A DNA stretch of 64,000 nucleotides, from contig NZ_CP141822.1 in NCBI RefSeq assembly GCF_035621455.1, positions 2,294,001 to 2,358,000 on the forward strand, read 5' to 3'. Shown piece after piece: positions 8,832 to 17,846 of this stretch. Position 1 is the stretch's first letter. Each line of letters opens with the position of its first letter. This stretch comes from Vibrio natriegens NBRC 15636 = ATCC 14048 = DSM 759. Its GTDB lineage: Bacteria; Pseudomonadota; Gammaproteobacteria; Enterobacterales; Vibrionaceae. Made by a program: the position numbers and the translations under genes. The notes below the pieces were generated by a model, which had not been told where the DNA came from, ran no database searches, and saw only the letters and a list, made by a program, of their open reading frames with translations.

Positions 8832-9533
8832 ATGACACCATCGCAACTTACAGGAACCACCGATTCTCACCTTCAATCAACGATGGTGGGGCAAAAAGCC
8901 TTTTTGCTTCATCCAGAAGTGGCTCATGACCTGCTCAGAATGATTGAGGCTGCAACGGATGCTGGTTTTAAAATGGAGATTGCCAGCGGCTTTCGAGATT
9001 TTTCACGTCAGCGCTCAATCTGGAACGGAAAGTTTTCTGGTGGGTTGCCAATTCTTGATTCAGACTCAAAGCCACTGAATAAGTCTGCGTTGAGTGACGA
9101 AGAGAAGCTAATGGCGATTTTGCGATGGTCAGCTCTGCCAGGTGGAAGCCGTCACCACTGGGGATGCGATTTTGATGTCTATGCTCGTAACTTGTTACCT
9201 GAAGGTACAGATCTGCAACTGGAACCGTGGGAGTATCTAGAAGGCCACCAGTATGAGTTCTATCTATGGCTGAAAACGCACCTCAATGAGTTTGGCTTTT
9301 TCTTCCCATACAAAGACGATCTTGGTGGCGTCGCTATTGAACCATGGCACATTAGCCACAAAATTGTCGGTCAGCAATGTTGCTCACAGCTAACGTCTGA
9401 GTTGCTAAGAAGTGAACTGATTAAGCAAAACGAGCAGCACAAGATTGCGGGAATAGATTCAATACTAAATAATCTAGATAAGATCATGTCTACGTTTATT
9501 CGTAACATTGCACCACCGCCGGAGGCACCATGA
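8832..9533 (+). CDS. M15-family (VanY/LdcB-type) peptidase without signal peptide
   Basis: A 233-residue zinc carboxypeptidase-like protein. M15B motifs are visible: ASGFRDFSRQ near residue 53, PGGSRHHWGCDFDV (SxHxxGxxxD metal site) near 112, and EPWHISH (ExxH) near 172. Such enzymes trim D-Ala from cell-wall peptides. No signal peptide or membrane segment is seen, so it is either cytoplasmic, acting on recycled muropeptides, or exported in another way. It follows dapE by 32 bp and overlaps the next gene by 4 bp (ATGA), so it is probably in the dapE operon, an apt context for diaminopimelate or peptidoglycan turnover. Confidence 0.8.
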   Translation: MTPSQLTGTTDSHLQSTMVGQKAFLLHPEVAHDLLRMIEAATDAGFKMEIASGFRDFSRQRSIWNGKFSGGLPILDSDSKPLNKSALSDEEKLMAILRWSALPGGSRHHWGCDFDVYARNLLPEGTDLQLEPWEYLEGHQYEFYLWLKTHLNEFGFFFPYKDDLGGVAIEPWHISHKIVGQQCCSQLTSELLRSELIKQNEQHKIAGIDSILNNLDKIMSTFIRNIAPPPEAP

Positions 9534-9733
9534 TAGAGCTGCTCACTAACCCTTGGGTTATCATTATTGTCGTGTTAAGTGTCATCATCGGTAATATTGC
9601 CGCCCTGAAATACACAGCCAAAATGAAGTTTAATCAAATGGATAAAAGCCGTAAAAACGACTTGGATAAACTGAATGAGCTCGACCAGGAACGCTACGGG
9701 GATAAAGAGAACAAAGACGACCGTTCTCGTTAA
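9530..9733 (+). CDS. DUF2897 small membrane protein
   Basis: A 67-residue protein with one N-terminal membrane helix (about residues 8-28, WVIIIVVLSVIIGNIAAL) and a charged cytoplasmic tail rich in Lys, Asp and Glu. The layout and the KYTAKMKFNQMDK stretch fit DUF2897, a small family of unknown function found in Vibrio and relatives. Its ATG overlaps the stop of the M15 peptidase gene (ATGA), so it is translationally coupled to it. Confidence 0.75.
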   Translation: MIELLTNPWVIIIVVLSVIIGNIAALKYTAKMKFNQMDKSRKNDLDKLNELDQERYGDKENKDDRSR

Positions 9734-9744
9734 TGAATGCCATT

Positions 9745-9770
9745 AAAAAAGGGACCAAACGGTCCCTTTT
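9745..9770. terminator. Bidirectional terminator between DUF2897 gene and bamC
   Basis: AAAAGGGACC/GGTCCCTTTT stem with an AAAC loop and T runs on both strands, between convergent genes. Confidence 0.9.
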
Positions 9771-9806
9771 CTCTATGCACTGTACAAATACTTATGCACT
9801 GAACAA

Positions 9807-10826
9807 TTACTGCTTCACTACTTCTGCCAGAACTGGCGCTAGTGATTTAAGGAATTCTTCTTCAACAGGCTTACCTGAAGAGTCGGTAATGTTGATTGAC
9901 GTACGGTTACCCAAGTCGCCAAATAGGAAGGTGTATTTACCCGCCTTCAAGTCAACAGGTTTAACGCCAATATCATTCCAGAACTCATCATCCGGTGATG
10001 CGTATCTCGCTTCTACTGTACCCTGGGATTGGGTGCGATCTTCAACCGTGAAACCCATCTTAGGCAGAATCACAGGCAGACGCGGCCACAATACGTCATA
10101 TTGAGCACGAGCGATGATGACTGGAAGTCCACTTCGGTCTGTACCCATCGTCACAGGAATCTGTTTTACCAGCTCCTGAGCTTTACGCTGAGCATCTTCA
10201 CGGACTTGCTGATCGTAACGAGCGGTTACCAGGTTAGTCATGAACACATTGTAACGCTCACGGTTTGTCGGAGTGACTTCTTTTACTTGGCCACCTTCAC
10301 GCCAGTCAATAAGACCGACTTTAAATCCATAACGACCGCCTTGCTGTGTACGCAAGATCTCGTATCGGCTGCCAATCTCCATGTCTTCATCTGGAGAATC
10401 CCAAGTTACCCAACCCGTTTCAATACGTGAATCGGTCTGACTCTCAACCGGAATTTTTCTGGCCTCAACCATACCCTGTACAGTTTGCCAAACCTTGTCC
10501 AATTCGTCTTTACGGAGCAACCACAACGTCACTTCACCATTTTGACTGCGATCCAAGCGAGCGCCAGGAATAAGTTCTAACACTTGCTGTGGTGGACGAA
10601 TATCAACGTCTTTACCCACGCCACCAGCATAAGCACCCTGAGGGATCTCGTAGTTTGGGTAGAGCTGAGGCTGAACGCCTTGTGGCGTATTCCACTCACC
10701 CAGCGTTGGGGTGTTTAAATACTCGAAATCGTCCTTTGCCTGACGACGTTGGGTGGCACCACCTGTACAGGCAGTCAATACGAATACAGCTAATGAACTT
10801 AACACTAACTGGCTTGAAAGCTTCAT
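9807..10826 (-). CDS. bamC: Outer-membrane assembly lipoprotein BamC
   Basis: A 339-residue lipoprotein component of the BAM complex that inserts beta-barrel proteins into the outer membrane. The signal peptide ends LTAC with Cys20 lipidated. The mature N-terminal unstructured part (DFEYLNTPTLGEWNTPQG) that contacts BamD is conserved, followed by two helix-grip domains. It lies downstream of dapA in the same direction (60 bp), the common gammaproteobacterial dapA-bamC pair. The central complex member bamA is also in this window. Confidence 0.93.
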   Translation of the reverse strand: MKLSSQLVLSSLAVFVLTACTGGATQRRQAKDDFEYLNTPTLGEWNTPQGVQPQLYPNYEIPQGAYAGGVGKDVDIRPPQQVLELIPGARLDRSQNGEVTLWLLRKDELDKVWQTVQGMVEARKIPVESQTDSRIETGWVTWDSPDEDMEIGSRYEILRTQQGGRYGFKVGLIDWREGGQVKEVTPTNRERYNVFMTNLVTARYDQQVREDAQRKAQELVKQIPVTMGTDRSGLPVIIARAQYDVLWPRLPVILPKMGFTVEDRTQSQGTVEARYASPDDEFWNDIGVKPVDLKAGKYTFLFGDLGNRTSINITDSSGKPVEEEFLKSLAPVLAEVVKQ

Positions 10827-10886
10827 TTATACTCCTAAAACACTGAGGGCTCAGTGGCCCCCAGTATGAACGTCAATCCTAGTAGC

Positions 10887-11771
10887 TCAATCTTTATAAA
10901 TACGGGCGTCGATTAACGCCTGTTCCACGATAGGCTGCAGATTTTCAGAAAGCGTGGTTAGAGGAAGACGTAAGCTACCATCCTCGATCAAACCCAGCTT
11001 TTCTGCTGCCCATTTGACTGGGATCGGGCTTGCTTCAACGAATAGATTCTTATGCAGAGTCATTAAACGATCGTTAATCGCTTCTGCTTCTTCGTACTTA
11101 CCTTCGCTTGCCAAATGGAACATGTCTGCCATATCTTTTGCCGCGATGTTGTTGGTTACCGAGATAACCCCATTGCCACCAAGCTTAACAAAATCTAAGC
11201 CCGTCGCATCATCACCACTTAGTAAGATAAAATCTTCGCCACAAAGTTCACGGTGAATTGCAACTCTGTCCAAATCGCCTGTCGCATCTTTTAGAGCAAC
11301 TATATTATCAAGCTTTGACAAACGTGCCACTGTCTCAGGCTTCATATCTACCGCCGTGCGACCTGGTACGTTGTAAAGAATGAGCGGCACATCACTCGCT
11401 TCTGAAATAGCTTTATAGTGCAGGTACAAACCTTCTTGTGTCGGCTTATTGTAGTAAGGCGTTACACTTAGGAAACCAGCGATACCAGAATCCGCCAGTA
11501 GTTTACTGAACGTCACGGCTTCGTGGGTAGCATTTGCACCCGTACCAGCTATCACCGGGATACGACCATTGGCAAACTCTACCGTCTTATTAACAACCTT
11601 TACATGCTCTTCAATCGTCAGTGTCGCTGACTCTCCGGTTGTGCCTACTGCCACAATACCATCGGAACCAGATTCGATATGGTATTCCACTAGCTTTTGC
11701 AGACTATCAAAGTCTACTTCGCCATCCGCTTTGAATGGCGTAATCAGCGCTACGATACTTCCTGAAAACAT
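10887..11771 (-). CDS. dapA: 4-hydroxy-tetrahydrodipicolinate synthase DapA
   Basis: A 294-residue class I aldolase-fold enzyme that condenses pyruvate with aspartate semialdehyde, the first committed step to lysine and diaminopimelate. The catalytic residues are visible: GTTGES at 43-48, Tyr133 in LYNVPGRT and the Schiff-base Lys161 in ALKDATGD. It aligns without gaps to the E. coli enzyme over these motifs. AAGGGAG lies before the ATG. Operon with bamC. Confidence 0.96.
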   Translation of the reverse strand: MFSGSIVALITPFKADGEVDFDSLQKLVEYHIESGSDGIVAVGTTGESATLTIEEHVKVVNKTVEFANGRIPVIAGTGANATHEAVTFSKLLADSGIAGFLSVTPYYNKPTQEGLYLHYKAISEASDVPLILYNVPGRTAVDMKPETVARLSKLDNIVALKDATGDLDRVAIHRELCGEDFILLSGDDATGLDFVKLGGNGVISVTNNIAAKDMADMFHLASEGKYEEAEAINDRLMTLHKNLFVEASPIPVKWAAEKLGLIEDGSLRLPLTTLSENLQPIVEQALIDARIYKD

Positions 11772-11800
11772 GTTTATCTCCCTTATTTAGTTCTTTCTGC

Positions 11801-11830
11801 ATGGTACTGTAATGCGATTGAAAAACACAA
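11801..11830 (-). promoter_or_regulatory. Candidate sigma-70 promoter of dapA
   Basis: TTGTGT-N18-TACCAT on the minus strand, with the -10 element ending 30 bp before the ATG. Both elements are moderate matches. Confidence 0.5.
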
Positions 11831-12155
11831 GAGCGTAAACTCGCTTACAAAGTACAAATGAGTGAATAATTATCAGATGTTAGAGATCTAGCAAATTAAA
11901 TGCTCGCTTTGGCCGGACTCCCACAAAACTGGATAACAGCGTTAGTTAACTGATTCAATTTTGAAGAACAAGGCGCGAGCAAAAGAAAGACCTCATTTTT
12001 ACTATGCTCAGAAATATACTCTTCGGCGCGCTGAATCAAGTCAGACTTGAGTGAATAAAAAAACCATGTTGTAAACAAAAGCGGACTGACTCGATCTTTC
12101 TCTGGCGTATCTGTGCTAACATCTTTCTATTGAAGAAAGGACAAGAAGCTCATTT
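11831..12155. other. Intergenic region between dapA and gcvR
   Basis: Non-coding as far as can be judged. An open frame of 60 codons on the minus strand (11896-12078) begins with TTG, has no ribosome site and resembles nothing I know. No riboswitch-like structure was recognised; in particular no lysine or glycine riboswitch. Confidence 0.4.
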
Positions 12156-12698
12156 ATGAAGCAACATCTGGTACTTACAGCAGTTGGAACGGATCGTCCA
12201 GGTATCTGTAACCAAGTCGTAAAGCTCGTTACGCAAGCTGGCTGTAATATTGTCGATAGCCGAATTGCTATTTTTGGCAATGAATTTACCCTAATCATGC
12301 TGCTGACAGGTAGCACCAGTAATATCACTCGCGTCGAAACACAGATGCCTTTACTGGGGCAAGAACACGACCTGATCACGATAATGAAGCGTACCGCTGC
12401 TCACGAGTTACTCGACAACAGCTACACCATGGAAGTGTTTATCGAGTCAGAAGACCGTCCTGGGCTCACTGAGAAATTCACTCAGTTTTTTGCTGACCAG
12501 CAGATTGGACTGGACTCACTGAGCGCACAAACCATCAGCAAGTCAAAGATTCAGGCCGATGTTGATCAATTCCACATCGCCATTACTGCATCGGTGAGTG
12601 CCGATTGCAATCTGATGCAATTACAAGAAGATTTCGATGAACTTTGTAAGTCGCTCAACGTACAAGGTTCTCTGAATTTCATTAAAAACACACTATAA
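12156..12698 (+). CDS. gcvR: Glycine cleavage system regulator GcvR
   Basis: A 180-residue protein with two ACT domains: residues about 5-80 (LVLTAVGTDRPGICNQVV) and about 92-170 (VFIESEDRPGLTEKFTQFF). GcvR binds GcvA and antagonises activation of the glycine cleavage operon when glycine is low. The DRPG turns typical of ligand-binding ACT domains are present in both. It precedes bcp by 16 bp, as gcvR-bcp are adjacent in E. coli, and it is divergent from dapA. Confidence 0.93.
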   Translation: MKQHLVLTAVGTDRPGICNQVVKLVTQAGCNIVDSRIAIFGNEFTLIMLLTGSTSNITRVETQMPLLGQEHDLITIMKRTAAHELLDNSYTMEVFIESEDRPGLTEKFTQFFADQQIGLDSLSAQTISKSKIQADVDQFHIAITASVSADCNLMQLQEDFDELCKSLNVQGSLNFIKNTL

Positions 12699-12714
12699 AG
12701 TAAAGGAAATCATA

Positions 12715-13185
12715 ATGAATACGCTGACAGCAGGCTCGCCAGCGCCAGCCTTCTCTTTGCTCGACCAAGACGGCAACACAGTGACACTTGGTGATTTTAA
12801 AGGCAAGAAAGTACTTTTCTACTTTTACCCGAAAGCGATGACTCCGGGCTGTACAACGCAAGCAAAAGGCCTGCGTGACATTAAAGCAGAACTCGACGCG
12901 CACAATGTTGTTGTGCTTGGCGTCAGCATTGACCCGGTAAAACGTCTGGGCAAGTTTATCGAGCGCGATGAGCTTAACTTCACGCTACTGTCTGACGAAG
13001 ACCATGCGGTTGCTGACCAGTTTGGTGTTTGGGGCGAAAAGAAGTTCATGGGCAAGATCTACGATGGGCTGCATCGCATCAGCTTTCTTATCAACGAAGA
13101 AGGCGTGATTGAGCACGTGTTCAATAAGTTTAAAACCAAAGATCACCATGAAGTGGTTTTAAATTACCTCAACGAAAACGCGTAA
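12715..13185 (+). CDS. bcp: Thiol peroxidase Bcp (PrxQ type), single-Cys form
   Basis: A 156-residue peroxiredoxin that reduces H2O2 and organic hydroperoxides with thioredoxin or similar donors. The peroxidatic Cys46 is in the TPGCTTQA motif. The E. coli enzyme has a second, resolving Cys five residues later (TPGCTVQAC); here that place is Lys51, and the protein has no other Cys at all, so it must work as a 1-Cys enzyme. AAAGGAAA lies before the ATG. Cotranscribed with gcvR and ended by a strong terminator. Confidence 0.93.
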   Translation: MNTLTAGSPAPAFSLLDQDGNTVTLGDFKGKKVLFYFYPKAMTPGCTTQAKGLRDIKAELDAHNVVVLGVSIDPVKRLGKFIERDELNFTLLSDEDHAVADQFGVWGEKKFMGKIYDGLHRISFLINEEGVIEHVFNKFKTKDHHEVVLNYLNENA

Positions 13186-13216
13186 AACGTCGGCTTGAAC
13201 CGAACTCCTAAATACA

Positions 13217-13249
13217 AGAAAGCCCAGTACATGCTGGGCTTTCTTTTTT
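13217..13249 (+). terminator. Terminator of gcvR-bcp
   Basis: AGAAAGCCCAG/CTGGGCTTTCT stem followed by TTTTT, 32 bp after the bcp stop. Confidence 0.92.
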
Positions 13250-13299
13250 CTCTGAGACAGTGAGAATTGATTCTCTTAATGCAGACAAGCTTGGTATCG

Positions 13300-14373
13300 C
13301 TATTCCTGCTCCGCAGGTTCACTCTCTTCTGTACTCGGTAGCGCATTCCAAACGGCTTTTACTAGCGTCGCCAATGGGATAGCAAAGAAGACGCCCCAAA
13401 AACCCCACAGTCCGCCAAAGACCAGCACAGCAATAATGATAGCAACGGGATGAAGGTTTACTGCTTCAGAAAACAGAACCGGAACCAATACGTTCCCGTC
13501 CAATGCCTGGATAATCCCGTACGCGAGTAGTAGCCAATAGAATGGCGGTGTAAGCCCCCACTGGAACAGCCCGACGATAGCCACAGGGACGGTGACCGCT
13601 GCTGCGCCAATATATGGGATAAGAACGGACAAACCGACCGCGACGGCTAACAATGCAGAATAACGTAAATCCAGAATCGCGAAGGTGACATAACTTACTC
13701 CACCGACAATCAGGATTTCGAGCACTTTACCGCGAATATAGTTTGAGATTTGTTCATTCATCTCGTGCCAAACTTTGTTCGCTAGTCTGCGGTTTTTAGG
13801 CAGAATACCACTGGCCATACCGAGCATTTCCTCTTTGTCTTTCAGCAAAAAGAAAATCAGCAAAGGCACCAGAATTAAATACACCGCTAACGTCGCGAGG
13901 CTGACTAAAGAAGCCAAAGACCCTTTGACGACGCTTTCGCCAAGCCCTAAAGCCTGGTTTTTCGCATTGGTTACGATAGTTTCTACAATTTCTAGGTTCG
14001 CCAGTTCAGGATGACGCTCTGGAAGCGTAACAATGAACTTTTGTAATCCATTGTACATATTAGGGATATCGTTAATTAAGTTGCCAACCTGAGTCCAGAT
14101 AGTCGGCACTAAACCAAACAACGCAATCAACATCAAACTGATGAAGATAAGCAATACAATGATGACGGCGAGTGTACGCGGCACCCCCATACGGCACATT
14201 TGCACTACCGGCCACTCCAGCAGGTAAGCGAGTACAATCGCCACCAATAGTGGAGCAATGAGATGACCGAAGAAGTAAATAGTGATAAAACCAAACAGCA
14301 AAATCGCTACCAGGCTCACTGCATGTGGATCAGAAAATCGACGTTGATACCAACGACTTACCATTTCGAACAT
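13300..14373 (-). CDS. perM: PerM/AI-2E-family membrane transporter
   Basis: A 357-residue integral membrane protein with about eight hydrophobic segments, beginning after a short basic N-terminus (MFEMVSRWYQRRFSDPH). The long central soluble region (about residues 95-150) and the C-terminal GLWGFWGVFFAIPLATLVKA pattern are typical of the UPF0118/AI-2E exporter (PerM) family. Members have been linked to autoinducer-2 export and to Na+/H+ exchange, so the substrate is open. It abuts the TusA-like gene with no spacing, and lies near bepA and arsC as perM (yfgO) does in E. coli. Confidence 0.85.
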   Translation of the reverse strand: MFEMVSRWYQRRFSDPHAVSLVAILLFGFITIYFFGHLIAPLLVAIVLAYLLEWPVVQMCRMGVPRTLAVIIVLLIFISLMLIALFGLVPTIWTQVGNLINDIPNMYNGLQKFIVTLPERHPELANLEIVETIVTNAKNQALGLGESVVKGSLASLVSLATLAVYLILVPLLIFFLLKDKEEMLGMASGILPKNRRLANKVWHEMNEQISNYIRGKVLEILIVGGVSYVTFAILDLRYSALLAVAVGLSVLIPYIGAAAVTVPVAIVGLFQWGLTPPFYWLLLAYGIIQALDGNVLVPVLFSEAVNLHPVAIIIAVLVFGGLWGFWGVFFAIPLATLVKAVWNALPSTEESEPAEQE

Positions 14374-14619
14374 CTAAGCGGATTCCTTATTGAAAACAGT
14401 CAATGTGTAGTGATCTGATGTTGGTTGGCAATCAACCACGTACCCTTGAGCATTTAGGTATTTCACAATATCTTGTTTAGAGCTGTTATCCGTAACTTGA
14501 ATGACAAGCTTTTGATATTGCGGATTTTCTCCTTCAAATGCCTCAACAGTGTGACGCTTTGCAAGTAACAGCGCTAAGGGGCAGCGTTGCTTGCGCAAAT
14601 CAAGTAGCATGGATTCCAT
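14374..14619 (-). CDS. TusA/SirA-like sulfur-carrier domain protein
   Basis: An 81-residue protein of the TusA (SirA) fold. The conserved RCPLALLLAKR motif carries the putative sulfur-carrying Cys. TusA proteins relay persulfide sulfur, for example to 2-thiouridine in tRNA, but the family also has many members of unknown role. The ATG at 14619 was preferred; a GTG five codons earlier is possible and neither has a strong ribosome site. Its stop is directly followed by the perM start, so the two are coupled. This pair is common in Vibrio and Shewanella. Confidence 0.75.
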   Translation of the reverse strand: MESMLLDLRKQRCPLALLLAKRHTVEAFEGENPQYQKLVIQVTDNSSKQDIVKYLNAQGYVVDCQPTSDHYTLTVFNKESA

Positions 14620-14771
14620 TGTATTGCTCTGCACTTATGATAGGGTTGTATTGTAACGGCTTTTTAAGTTGGTGCTAGCACTTCTGACATGATTTAACCA
14701 GATCCTGAAATCACTCAGATATAAACAATTTACGAAACCAATTCGTTTATTCTCGGTCTTATTGCTAGCAT

Positions 14772-14829
14772 ATACCCAAATGACTTCAAGGTGCATGATA
14801 CCGCGAGTTTCTCGAGGTTATTTGGGCAT
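14772..14829. repeat. Imperfect palindromic intergenic repeat
   Basis: The 19-base arms at 14772-14790 (ATACCCAAATGACTTCAAG) and 14811-14829 match at 15 of 19 positions as inverted copies, leaving a 20-base centre. Short palindromes with TACCCAAAT-type ends are scattered between genes in many Vibrio genomes, so this is probably a non-autonomous dispersed repeat. Only one copy is seen in this window. Confidence 0.6.
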
Positions 14830-14925
14830 ACTAATAACAGGATGACCGTACAGTATAGTGGTGACGTTGTGAGGTTCGCGACCTCCTACCACATGCTCAG
14901 GTATTTGGGAGAACCTTTAAAACGT

Positions 14926-16377
14926 ATGTTAAAACGCACTCGATCGCTAGTTTGCTTATGTATTGCTGCAGCAATTAGTTCGCCAACAACCTACGCTAAT
15001 AGTATCGACTTACCCGATATTGGGACAGCCGCAGGTAGCACTCTATCGATAGACCAAGAGTTGATTTATGGTGATGCCTACATGCGCATGCTCAGAGCGA
15101 GCAAGCCGCTTGTTAACGATCCTGTGATTAATGAGTATATTGATTCTCTTGGCCACCGTTTAGTGGCCAATGCAAATGACGTAAAAACACCGTTCCATTT
15201 TTTCATGATTCGTGACCGCAACATCAACGCTTTTGCGTTTTTTGGCGGTTATGTCGCTCTGCACTCCGGTCTGTTTCTGCACGCTCGCAGTGAAAGTGAA
15301 CTCGCCTCAGTGGTTGCGCACGAAATCGCGCACGTTACGCAGCGACACCTTGCTCGTAGTATGGAAGAGCAAGCAAGACGCTCACCAGCATCATTGGCGG
15401 CATTAGCGGGAGCTCTGCTACTTTCAATTGCTGCACCAGAAGCGGGGATTGCCGCTATTACCGCGGCAACGGCGGGTAACATGCAGAGCCAAATAAACTA
15501 CACGCGCGCAAACGAGAAAGAAGCCGACCGTTTTGGCATATCTACACTGGCGAAAGCAGGATTTGATGTTCAGGCCATGCCTCGCTTCTTCGGACGCTTA
15601 GCCGACGAATATCGCTATGCGAGTAAGCCGCCTCCGATGCTGCTTACTCACCCGCTTCCAGAAGACCGAATCACAGACAGTCGACAACGAGCACAGGCTT
15701 ATCCTCCGCTGCGTATACTTCCGTCGATTGACTATCACCTCGCCCGTGCGCGTATCGTAGCCCGTTATGCAAGCATTGATTCGCAAGCCGCTTTAGGCTG
15801 GTTTGAGCGTACGCAGAAGAAAGCCACAGCCGATATCATGCCAGCATTTGATTATGGGCGTGCGCTGGTTCATTTGGACAGCAAACAGTTATCGAAAGCC
15901 GAACCAATATTGAAGAAACTGTTGGCGCAAGATCCGGGAAATCCCTTTTATCTTGATGCGATGAGTGATCTGTATATCGAGAAAAAACAACCCGAAAAAG
16001 CGGCCGATATGTTGAGTAAAGCGCTCGCACGCAATCCGCAAAATAAAGTTTTGACGATTAACTACGCGAATGCGCTGCTCGAAGACAATAAAGATGAGCA
16101 AGCGGTGCGTATTCTCCAACGATACACCCATGACAACCCTGAAGATACCAATGGTTGGCAACTGTTGTCGAAGACCTACAACGAGTTAGGGCGTAACGAT
16201 GAAGAGCTGGCTGCACGCGCCGAGATTTTGGCGTTGCGAGCGAATTGGAATAAAGCGATTCAATATTACAGTGAAGCAAGTAAAATGGCCAAGTTGGGCA
16301 GTTTAGAGCAAGCACGATACGATGCTCGAATTGACCAGCTCATGATCCAAAGAGATCGATTCATGGCATTACAATAA
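14926..16377 (+). CDS. bepA: Periplasmic M48 metalloprotease/chaperone BepA
   Basis: A 483-residue protein with a signal peptide (LKRTRSLVCLCIAAAISS, cut after TYA), an M48 zinc-protease domain with HEIAH at about 132-136 and the third zinc ligand in NEKEADRFG, and C-terminal TPR repeats (about 310-480). BepA promotes correct assembly of outer-membrane proteins such as LptD and degrades misfolded ones with the BAM complex. The open frame reaches back to 14791 inside a repeat, but only the ATG at 14926 gives a normal signal peptide and the family length (487 in E. coli). bepA-arsC order matches E. coli yfgC-yfgD. Confidence 0.92.
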   Translation: MLKRTRSLVCLCIAAAISSPTTYANSIDLPDIGTAAGSTLSIDQELIYGDAYMRMLRASKPLVNDPVINEYIDSLGHRLVANANDVKTPFHFFMIRDRNINAFAFFGGYVALHSGLFLHARSESELASVVAHEIAHVTQRHLARSMEEQARRSPASLAALAGALLLSIAAPEAGIAAITAATAGNMQSQINYTRANEKEADRFGISTLAKAGFDVQAMPRFFGRLADEYRYASKPPPMLLTHPLPEDRITDSRQRAQAYPPLRILPSIDYHLARARIVARYASIDSQAALGWFERTQKKATADIMPAFDYGRALVHLDSKQLSKAEPILKKLLAQDPGNPFYLDAMSDLYIEKKQPEKAADMLSKALARNPQNKVLTINYANALLEDNKDEQAVRILQRYTHDNPEDTNGWQLLSKTYNELGRNDEELAARAEILALRANWNKAIQYYSEASKMAKLGSLEQARYDARIDQLMIQRDRFMALQ

Positions 16378-16393
16378 CGAAATGGAGAAAACC

Positions 16394-16744
16394 ATGTCAG
16401 TCGTGATTTATCACAACCCTCGTTGCTCAAAGAGCCGTCAAACTCTTGAGCTGCTGGAACAAAATGGTGTTACACCTGAAGTCGTAAAATATTTGGATAA
16501 CCCACTTACCGTGGAAGAACTAAAAGCACTCTACGCTCAACTAGGGTTCTCAGCTGTTCGTGACATGATGCGTACAAAAGAAGCCGAGTACAAAGAATTA
16601 GGCTTGGGTGAGGCGTCTGTCAGTGATGAACAACTGTTCGAAGCAATGGCACAAAATCCAAAACTATTCGAGCGCCCTGTTGTTGTCGCAAACGGCAAAG
16701 CGAAAATCGGTCGTCCACCAGAGCAAGTGTTGGATATTCTATAA
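16394..16744 (+). CDS. arsC: Glutaredoxin-dependent arsenate reductase-like protein (ArsC/YfgD)
   Basis: A 116-residue ArsC-family thioredoxin-fold protein beginning MSVVIYHNPRCSKSRQTLELL, with the catalytic Cys in the CSKSR loop and the conserved RPVVV near position 95. Such enzymes reduce arsenate to arsenite with glutathione and glutaredoxin. The ATG at 16394 has GGAG seven bases upstream; one four codons earlier overlaps that site. It is placed after bepA like the E. coli yfgD gene, not in an ars operon, so its real duty may be housekeeping. Confidence 0.88.
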   Translation: MSVVIYHNPRCSKSRQTLELLEQNGVTPEVVKYLDNPLTVEELKALYAQLGFSAVRDMMRTKEAEYKELGLGEASVSDEQLFEAMAQNPKLFERPVVVANGKAKIGRPPEQVLDIL

Positions 16745-17314
<570 letters not shown>

Positions 17315-17336
17315 TAAATTCAAGGATAGTAAATCG

Positions 17337-17777
17337 ATGTCTGAATCTTTTGACCAACCTGCACTTAGTGCACAAACGAAAAGCTATCGTTACTTGGCTT
17401 TGTTTGGCAACTTGGCTTTACTGGCTTGGGTAGCGATATGGCAACTCGCGCTGTCTCCTCACCCTCACCTGAGTAGTACAACGCTAGCGATTGCATGGTG
17501 TATTCCATTATTGCTTCCGTTGCCGGGTATATTGGCGGGCAAACCCTACACTCACGCTTGGGCAAACTTTGTGTTAATGCTGTATTTCCTTCATGCATTA
17601 ACCATCTTATATGTCGATGGCGGAGAACGTTGGCTTGCAGCAGTCGAGCTTCTGCTAACGACGCTAGGCTTTTTTGGCAACATTCTCTTTGCGAGAGCAA
17701 GAGGCAAAGAGTTGGGCCTCAAACTCAAACGCTTATCTCAAGTAGAGAAAGAAGAAAAAGCGAAGTTCAACAAGTAA
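17337..17777 (+). CDS. DUF2069 membrane protein
   Basis: A 146-residue protein with four hydrophobic segments (about 19-37, 47-63, 75-90 and 97-115) and a basic C-terminal cytoplasmic tail (KELGLKLKRLSQVEKEEKAK). It fits the DUF2069 family (predicted inner-membrane proteins of unknown function), which in Vibrio follows a WrbA-like gene as here. 22 bp after the wrbA-like stop, same strand, ended by a terminator. Confidence 0.78.
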   Translation: MSESFDQPALSAQTKSYRYLALFGNLALLAWVAIWQLALSPHPHLSSTTLAIAWCIPLLLPLPGILAGKPYTHAWANFVLMLYFLHALTILYVDGGERWLAAVELLLTTLGFFGNILFARARGKELGLKLKRLSQVEKEEKAKFNK

Positions 17778-17792
17778 GGCCAACGATGAAAC

Positions 17793-17823
17793 AAAAAAGA
17801 GTCTCGATTTGCGACTCTTTTTT
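17793..17823 (+). terminator. Terminator of the bepA-DUF2069 unit
   Basis: AAAAAAGAGTC/GACTCTTTTTT stem, loop of nine bases, T run on the plus strand; the A run also gives a T tract for the convergent DUF2066 gene. Confidence 0.88.
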
Positions 17824-17846
17824 ATTATTTTCAAAACGTTAGCATT

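Noticed and set aside
11896..12078. 60-codon minus-strand frame between dapA and gcvR
   Set aside because: Starts with TTG, no ribosome site, no resemblance to a known family.
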